NCBI GenBank assembly: GCA_964560135.1
Contig: CAZLKN010000007.1
Location: forward strand, 1 to 64,000
From: CAZLKN01 sp964560135
GTDB lineage: Bacteria > Actinomycetota > JAICYB01
Direction of reading: 5' to 3'
DNA length: 64,000 bases
A program made the position numbers and the translations under genes. Below, in pieces: positions 59,443-64,000 of the stretch; the first letter of the stretch is position 1, and each line of letters begins with the position of its first letter. Under the pieces are notes generated by a model. The model was not told where the DNA came from. It saw only the letters and a program-made list of their open reading frames with translations, and ran no database searches.

Positions 59443-60525
59443 ATGAAGCTCGTATGCCCCCGTGAAGAACTGTCGCGAGGACTCCAGACCGTTCTGCGTA
59501 GCGTCGGCGCCAGAGCGGGCATCCCGGCGTTGTCGGGGGTCCTGGTTGAGCTCACCGACCAGGACCTGCGGCTCACGACCACCGACCTCGAGCTGACGAC
59601 GAGGGTGCGGGTGCCGGTCACCGGAGAGGCGGGCAAGGTCGTCGTCCCCGCCCGGCTGCTTGCGGAGATCGTGCGCAATCTGCCGTCGGACGACGTGGAG
59701 CTGGTGGTGGAGGACGGCACGGTGAAGGTCGCCGGAGGCCGTGCCCGGTTCGGGTTGCGTTCGCTGGCGGCCGAGGACTTCCCGCGCACCGAGCTCACCG
59801 GCGAGACCACGACGTTCAAGGTCGAAGGCGACCTGCTGGCCGGTGCGCTGAACCAGGTCGCCCCGGCAGCTTCACGGGACGAGACCCGCCCGGTGCTGAC
59901 GGGGGTCCTGTTCGAAGGAGAGGGCGAGGGGCTGCGGATCGTCGCCACCGACTCCTACCGCCTCGCCGTGCGCAAGGTGGCCGTTGCGGGGGCGTCGGGG
60001 ATGAAGATGCTGGCTCCGGCCCGGGCCGTGGTGGAGGTGGCGCGGATCGCCGCCGGTCAGACCGTGGAGATCCAGGTCTCGGCCTCCCAGGTCAGCTTCC
60101 AGGCCGGTGACGTGGTGGTCCAGAGTCGGCTGATCGAAGGCGAGTTTCCCGCCTACCGGCAGCTGCTCCCGGAGGACCTGCCCAATACGCTCGAGGTCGA
60201 GCGGGACCCCTTCATCCAGGCGCTGCGGCGTGTGGCCGTGCTGGCCCAGGACGCCACCCCGGTGTTCCTCGAGCTGGAACCGGACCGCGTGCGGATGGTC
60301 TGCCAGGCACAGGGGCTGGGGGAGGCCGCCGAGGAGGCCGACGGGCAGTACACGGGCGAGCAGGTGCGGATCGCGTTCAACCCCGGCTACCTCGAGGCGG
60401 GGGTGACCGCCTGCGATCAGGACCGTGTGAAACTCGAGTTGTCCGATCCGCAGCGTCCGGCTCTGATCCGGGGCGTCGAGGAGCAGGAGTTCGTGTACCT
60501 GCTGATGCCGATCCGGGTGTCGTAG
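59443..60525 (+). CDS. dnaN: DNA polymerase III sliding clamp (beta subunit)
   Basis: The 360-residue protein has the three-domain clamp pattern: LSRGLQTVLRSVGARAGIPALSGVL at the start, RPVLTGVLFEGEGEGLRIVATDSYRLAV in domain II and a C-terminus ending YLLMPIRVS, matching the family end YLIMPMR-L. ATG 59443 follows GGAGGGAAGC. It tethers the polymerase to DNA. Confidence 0.97.
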   Translation: MKLVCPREELSRGLQTVLRSVGARAGIPALSGVLVELTDQDLRLTTTDLELTTRVRVPVTGEAGKVVVPARLLAEIVRNLPSDDVELVVEDGTVKVAGGRARFGLRSLAAEDFPRTELTGETTTFKVEGDLLAGALNQVAPAASRDETRPVLTGVLFEGEGEGLRIVATDSYRLAVRKVAVAGASGMKMLAPARAVVEVARIAAGQTVEIQVSASQVSFQAGDVVVQSRLIEGEFPAYRQLLPEDLPNTLEVERDPFIQALRRVAVLAQDATPVFLELEPDRVRMVCQAQGLGEAAEEADGQYTGEQVRIAFNPGYLEAGVTACDQDRVKLELSDPQRPALIRGVEEQEFVYLLMPIRVS

Positions 60526-60531
60526 AGGCGC

Positions 60532-61590
60532 ATGTCGATCGCGCTCCTGCGGATCTGGAACCTGCGGAACTACCGGGAAACCGAGTTCCGTCCGGCAGCG
60601 GGAACCACGATGCTGACCGGGGAGAACGGTTCGGGGAAGACCAGCCTGCTGGAGGCCGCATCGCTGTTCTCGACGTTGTCCTCACCCCGGACCGGTCACA
60701 TGGGGGCCCTGGTGCGGGAGGGAGAACCCGAAGGCGGGACGAGGATGGAGACCGTGGAGGGGATGCTCCTGGAGGTGCGGATCCGGGGGGGCCGGACCCT
60801 CCTGCGCGCGGGAGGGGTGGGTGTGGCCGCCAAGGGATTCCTCGGACGGTTCCGCTCGGTGCTGTTCACCCCGGAGGACCTGGACCTCGTACGGGGGGAG
60901 CCGGAGCTCCGGCGGCGGGCCCTGGACGACCTCCTGATCCAGTTCCGGCCGGGGTACCGCGCCGTACGCCAGGAGTTCGAACGATCCCTGCGCCAGCGCA
61001 ATGCAGCGCTCCGTCACGGCCGGGAACAGGATGCCGCCCTGTACGACATGCCGCTGGCGACCGCAGGGGCGCAGGTCCTGGAGTCCCGGAGACGGGTGGT
61101 GGAGGAGCTCCGTCCGGTGGCGGTGGAGCTCTACACCGAGATGGCGGGCCGCGGACGGCTCGGGTTGTCCTACCGGGACACCTCGGGGGACGAGGGGTCG
61201 GTGGGATCCGATCTCGTGGACCATCTGCTCGGGCGCTACGCCGAGACCCTGCAGCGGGACCTCGAACGCGGACGCACCGGCATCGGCCCCCACCGTGACG
61301 ATCTGGAGGTGGGGATCGACGGGCGCCCGGCCCGTACCCACGCCTCGCGGGGGGAGCAGCGCTCCGCGACCCTCGCGTTCCGCCTCGCCGAGCTCCGGCT
61401 GCTGCCCGAGGCCGTGCTCCTGCTCGACGACGTCCTCTCGGAGTTGGATCCCGACCGAAGACGACGCGTGTTCGAGGTCACCGGGTCGACGCAGACCGTC
61501 GTCACGGCGACCGACCGCGACATCCTGCCACCCGCAGTGAAGGTCGACGCCTGGTGGCATGTGGACGGGGGCGAGCTGCATGTCGCGTGA
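60532..61590 (+). CDS. recF: DNA replication and repair protein RecF
   Basis: The 352-residue protein begins 6 bp after dnaN. It has Walker A GENGSGKTS (about residues 30-38), the ABC signature region THASRGEQRSATLAFRLAEL and Walker B LLLDDVLSELD. RecF loads RecA at gaps with RecO and RecR. The 3' end overlaps the DUF721 gene by 11 bp. Confidence 0.96.
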   Translation: MSIALLRIWNLRNYRETEFRPAAGTTMLTGENGSGKTSLLEAASLFSTLSSPRTGHMGALVREGEPEGGTRMETVEGMLLEVRIRGGRTLLRAGGVGVAAKGFLGRFRSVLFTPEDLDLVRGEPELRRRALDDLLIQFRPGYRAVRQEFERSLRQRNAALRHGREQDAALYDMPLATAGAQVLESRRRVVEELRPVAVELYTEMAGRGRLGLSYRDTSGDEGSVGSDLVDHLLGRYAETLQRDLERGRTGIGPHRDDLEVGIDGRPARTHASRGEQRSATLAFRLAELRLLPEAVLLLDDVLSELDPDRRRRVFEVTGSTQTVVTATDRDILPPAVKVDAWWHVDGGELHVA

Positions 61591-61912
61591 CGGCGCGCGG
61601 GAACGCGGTGGGTACCCCGTCCGCCTCGGTGAGTTCATGGCGGGCAACATCGAACGGATCGGCCCCAAGGGCCTCTGGAAGGAGGCCAGGCTGCGCAAAG
61701 CCTGGGGCGAGGCGGTGGGGGCCGAGGTGTCCCTCCACGCCCAGGTGGGGCGGCTCAGAGGGACCACATTGGAGGTTTTCGTGGACAGTGAGGCCTGGGG
61801 GACGCAGCTGCGGTACCTGTCCGCGGTGGTGATAGAGAAGCTGAACCGGGCGCTGGGGGCCGGAGCCGTTTCGGAGATCGTGGTCCGGCGTGCGCGCCGC
61901 AGCCGCTCGTGA
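61580..61912 (+). CDS. DUF721 (DciA-like) protein
   Basis: The 110-residue product has a KH-like core with W at EARLRKAWGEAVGAEV and VFVDSEAWGTQLRYLSAVVIEKLN. This is the DUF721/DciA family, which in many bacteria lacking DnaC helps load DnaB. Its place between recF and gyrB is conserved in actinobacteria (Rv0004 in mycobacteria). ATG 61580 is one of several possible starts (61559, 61637). Confidence 0.88.
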   Translation: MSRDGARERGGYPVRLGEFMAGNIERIGPKGLWKEARLRKAWGEAVGAEVSLHAQVGRLRGTTLEVFVDSEAWGTQLRYLSAVVIEKLNRALGAGAVSEIVVRRARRSRS

Positions 61913-61925
61913 CACTGCCACGTGG

Positions 61926-61931
61926 TATACT
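61926..61931 (+). promoter_or_regulatory. -10 box (TATACT) of gyrB promoter
   Basis: TATACT is a near-consensus -10 box lying 7 nt before ATG 61939. Transcription would begin at the mini-ORF start codon, leaving a leader of about 100 nt before gyrB. No good -35 is seen. Confidence 0.6.
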
Positions 61932-61938
61932 TTCGGGT

Positions 61939-61956
61939 ATGAAACACACCCTGTGA
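61939..61956 (+). CDS. Possible leaderless 5-codon upstream ORF (MKHTL) in the gyrB leader
   Basis: ATG 61939 lies exactly 7 nt after the TATACT box and reads MKHTL followed by TGA. The layout is that of a leaderless leader peptide. Its role, if any, is unknown; it could couple gyrB expression to translation or be a chance product of the promoter layout. Confidence 0.4.
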   Translation: MKHTL

Positions 61957-62038
61957 CCAGCGGTTTTATCCCGCAGGTCGGGTGCGCTTCCCAAGTGTCC
62001 AGGCGAGACCACGCGTGGCTCACCGCGCGTGTTGGAGG

Positions 62039-64000
62039 GTGATCACAACGGCAAAGACGACCGAGAAGAGCGGGCAGGGCGGCAGCGGCTACGGCGCCAA
62101 GGACATCACCGTCCTGGAGGGCCTCGAGCCGGTCCGCAAGCGCCCCGGCATGTACATCGGTTCCACCGGCCTGAAGGGCCTCCACCACCTGGTGTGGGAG
62201 GTCGTTGACAACGCCGTGGACGAAGCGATGGCCGGCCACTGCAGCCGGATCGACGTGACCCTGCTCGCCGACGGAGGCTGCCGGGTCGTGGACGACGGCC
62301 GAGGGATCCCGACGGATGCGCATCCGAGGTTCCCGAAGAAGTCGGGCGTCGAGATCGCGCTGACGACGCTCCACGCCGGAGGGAAGTTCGGTGGCGGTAG
62401 CTATCGGGTGTCCGGTGGCCTGCACGGGGTCGGCGTGTCCGTGGTCAACGCACTGTCCACCCGGGTCGTGGTCGAGGTCGACCAGCACGGCGATCGCCAC
62501 CGGATGGAGTTCACCAAGGGCGGCAAGCCCACGGGCAGGCTCGAGGTCGTCGGCAAGGCGCCACGCGGGCGCACCGGGACCACGGTCACCTTCTGGCCCG
62601 ACCCCGAGGTCTTCCAGGCCGAGGGCACCGAGTTCCGCGCCCAGACGATCCTCGAGCACCTCCAGTTCTACGCCTTCCTGAACAAAGGCCTCGAGATCCG
62701 GTTCCGCGACGAGCGGCCCGACCGGGAGCAGGAGGTCACCTACCGGTACGCCGGCGGGATCATGGACTTCGTCAAGCATCTGAATGACGCCAAGGAGCCG
62801 CTGTTCCGGCGGGTGGGCCACTACGAGATGGTCGAGGACGACCAGGAGGTCGAGGTCGCCCTCCAATGGAACACCGGCTACAACGAGGGCATCCACTCCT
62901 TCGCCAACGGCATCGAGACGCCCGAGGGCGGGATGCACGAGGAGGGCTTCAAGAAGGCCCTCACGAACGCGGTGAACCGGTATGCCCGGGAGAAGAACGT
63001 CCTCAAGGACAAGGACCCGAACCTCGCCGGCGAGGACATCCGGGAAGGGCTGACGGCGGTGATCTCGGTGAAGCTCACCGACCCGCAGTTCGAGGGCCAG
63101 ACGAAGTCGAAGCTGGGCAACGTCTCGATCCGGTCGCTGGTGGAGCGGGCGACCAACGAGCGGCTCGCGAGCTGGCTCGAGGAGAACCCCACGGAGGCCC
63201 GCAAGGTGGTCGCCAAGGCACTGCAGGCCGCGCGGGCCCGCGCCGCGGCCCGGCAGGCACGCGATCTGATCCGGCGCAAGTCGGCTCTCGAGGGTGCGGG
63301 CATGCCCGACAAGCTCGCCGACTGCTCTTCGGCCACGCCGCCGGCGGAGGCGGAGCTGTTCATCGTGGAGGGGGACTCGGCGGGAGGCTCGGCCAAGAAG
63401 GCGCGCGACCCCCGCACCCAGGCGATCCTGCCGATCCGCGGGAAGATCCTGAACGTGGAGAAGGCACGCATCGACAAGATGCTGAAGAACAACGAGATCC
63501 AGGCCCTGATCGCGGCGATCGGCTCGGGGGTGGGCGACGAGTTCGACATCGCCAAGGCCCGGTACCACCGGATCATCATCATGGCCGACGCCGACGTGGA
63601 CGGCAGCCACATCCGCACGCTGATCCTGACCTTCTTCTTCCGTCAGATGAAGCCGCTGTTCGAGGCGGGCTACGTCTACATCGCCCAGCCGCCCCTGTAC
63701 TCGACGCTGGTGGGCAAGCAGAAGATCTATCTCAAGGACGACGTCGCCAAAGATGCGTTCCTCGAGGAGAACCCCAGCCACAAGAACGACTTCGTGCGTC
63801 TGAAGGGCCTCGGCGAGATGGATCCCGACGAGCTCGCCGACACGACCATGGATGCCGAGAAACGCACGCTGCTCCAGGTGACCGTCGAGCAGGCGGCGCT
63901 CGCCGACGAGGTCTTCAGCATCCTCATGGGGGACGACGTCCCGGCCCGCAAGCAGTTCATCGTCACGAACGCCAAGGACGTTCGCTTCCTGGACATCTGA
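62039..64000 (+). CDS. gyrB: DNA gyrase subunit B
   Basis: The product is 653 residues if GTG 62039 is the start. GHKL ATPase motifs are EVVDNAVDEA and GLHGVGVSVVNALS; the TOPRIM domain has EGDSAGGSAKKARD (about residue 443) and DADVDGSHIRTLI. The C-terminus RFLDI is the family end. GTG 62039 directly abuts GGAGG, which is unusual, and GTG 62015 or 61982 are alternatives; no ATG is available before the conserved region. With GyrA it introduces negative supercoils. The gene is complete and ends at the last base of the window. Confidence 0.95.
   Translation: MITTAKTTEKSGQGGSGYGAKDITVLEGLEPVRKRPGMYIGSTGLKGLHHLVWEVVDNAVDEAMAGHCSRIDVTLLADGGCRVVDDGRGIPTDAHPRFPKKSGVEIALTTLHAGGKFGGGSYRVSGGLHGVGVSVVNALSTRVVVEVDQHGDRHRMEFTKGGKPTGRLEVVGKAPRGRTGTTVTFWPDPEVFQAEGTEFRAQTILEHLQFYAFLNKGLEIRFRDERPDREQEVTYRYAGGIMDFVKHLNDAKEPLFRRVGHYEMVEDDQEVEVALQWNTGYNEGIHSFANGIETPEGGMHEEGFKKALTNAVNRYAREKNVLKDKDPNLAGEDIREGLTAVISVKLTDPQFEGQTKSKLGNVSIRSLVERATNERLASWLEENPTEARKVVAKALQAARARAAARQARDLIRRKSALEGAGMPDKLADCSSATPPAEAELFIVEGDSAGGSAKKARDPRTQAILPIRGKILNVEKARIDKMLKNNEIQALIAAIGSGVGDEFDIAKARYHRIIIMADADVDGSHIRTLILTFFFRQMKPLFEAGYVYIAQPPLYSTLVGKQKIYLKDDVAKDAFLEENPSHKNDFVRLKGLGEMDPDELADTTMDAEKRTLLQVTVEQAALADEVFSILMGDDVPARKQFIVTNAKDVRFLDI

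Noticed and set aside
59249..59446. 65-residue frame inside the dnaA-dnaN spacer
   Set aside because: It lies in oriC, lacks a ribosome-binding site and overlaps the dnaN start. DnaA-site structure explains the region better.

Overview
The window is a high-GC, actinobacterial-type chromosome segment around the replication origin. The right-hand third carries the classic order rpmH-rnpA-yidD-yidC-jag-rsmG-parA-parB to the left of dnaA-dnaN-recF-DUF721-gyrB. Further left are trxB, trxA, a CwlM-like amidase, murJ with a DUF6049 gene, and cca, as in mycobacteria. The lineage cannot be named from sequence alone. Leaderless promoters (TANNNT about 6-7 nt before GTG or ATG), a PilT ATPase and a 100-N scaffold gap fit a draft assembly, possibly a metagenome bin, of a deep-branching or uncultured actinomycete.

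Layout. 1-5.3 kb: end of an Fe-S protein, dcd, tRNA-Gly(CCC), small genes, an M28-like membrane peptidase and dnaB. 5.3-7.4 kb: a DnaA-box cluster, then rplI-rpsR-rpsF and ssb, interrupted by an assembly gap that duplicates 55 bp. 7.5-22.7 kb: a one-directional island of five large secreted repeat proteins (675, 927, 794, 1019 and 812 aa) built from about 70-80-residue units carrying Q-x-G-D-N and SGDAVAGSQ motifs. It also holds an LPxTG protein and a Pro-rich membrane-stalk protein, and most genes end in a GC-rich hairpin. 23-32 kb: a secreted subtilase with two repeated C-terminal domains, two membrane proteins, a DUF5318-like protein and two secreted Ig-like proteins. 32.4-38.9 kb: padR, ino1, a polysaccharide deacetylase, cca, pilT and a deacetylase-family enzyme. 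39-46 kb: TauE-like exporter, DUF6049 protein, MurJ, a small membrane protein, DegV and a pseudokinase. 46-52 kb: trxB, an enolase-superfamily enzyme, trxA, cwlM-like gene, aminotransferase and a Ddl-like ligase. 52-64 kb: parB/parA, rsmG, a LAGLIDADG-like ORF, jag, yidC, yidD, rnpA, rpmH, oriC, dnaA, dnaN, recF, DUF721, gyrB.

How the parts relate. The origin-proximal genes cover initiation, clamp loading and repair, segregation and membrane insertion. The murJ, pseudokinase and cwlM group matches the known actinobacterial peptidoglycan control module. The island at 7.5-32 kb looks like a cell-surface layer: secreted repeat fibres, Ig-like proteins, an LPxTG-anchored protein and a secreted protease. 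It lies between ssb and the DUF5318/padR/ino1 block, where mycobacteria keep ponA1. The Q-x-G-D-N repeats resemble curlin repeats shortened by one residue and are the best candidate for an undescribed system. That resemblance is my inference from the sequence and has not been tested by any search.
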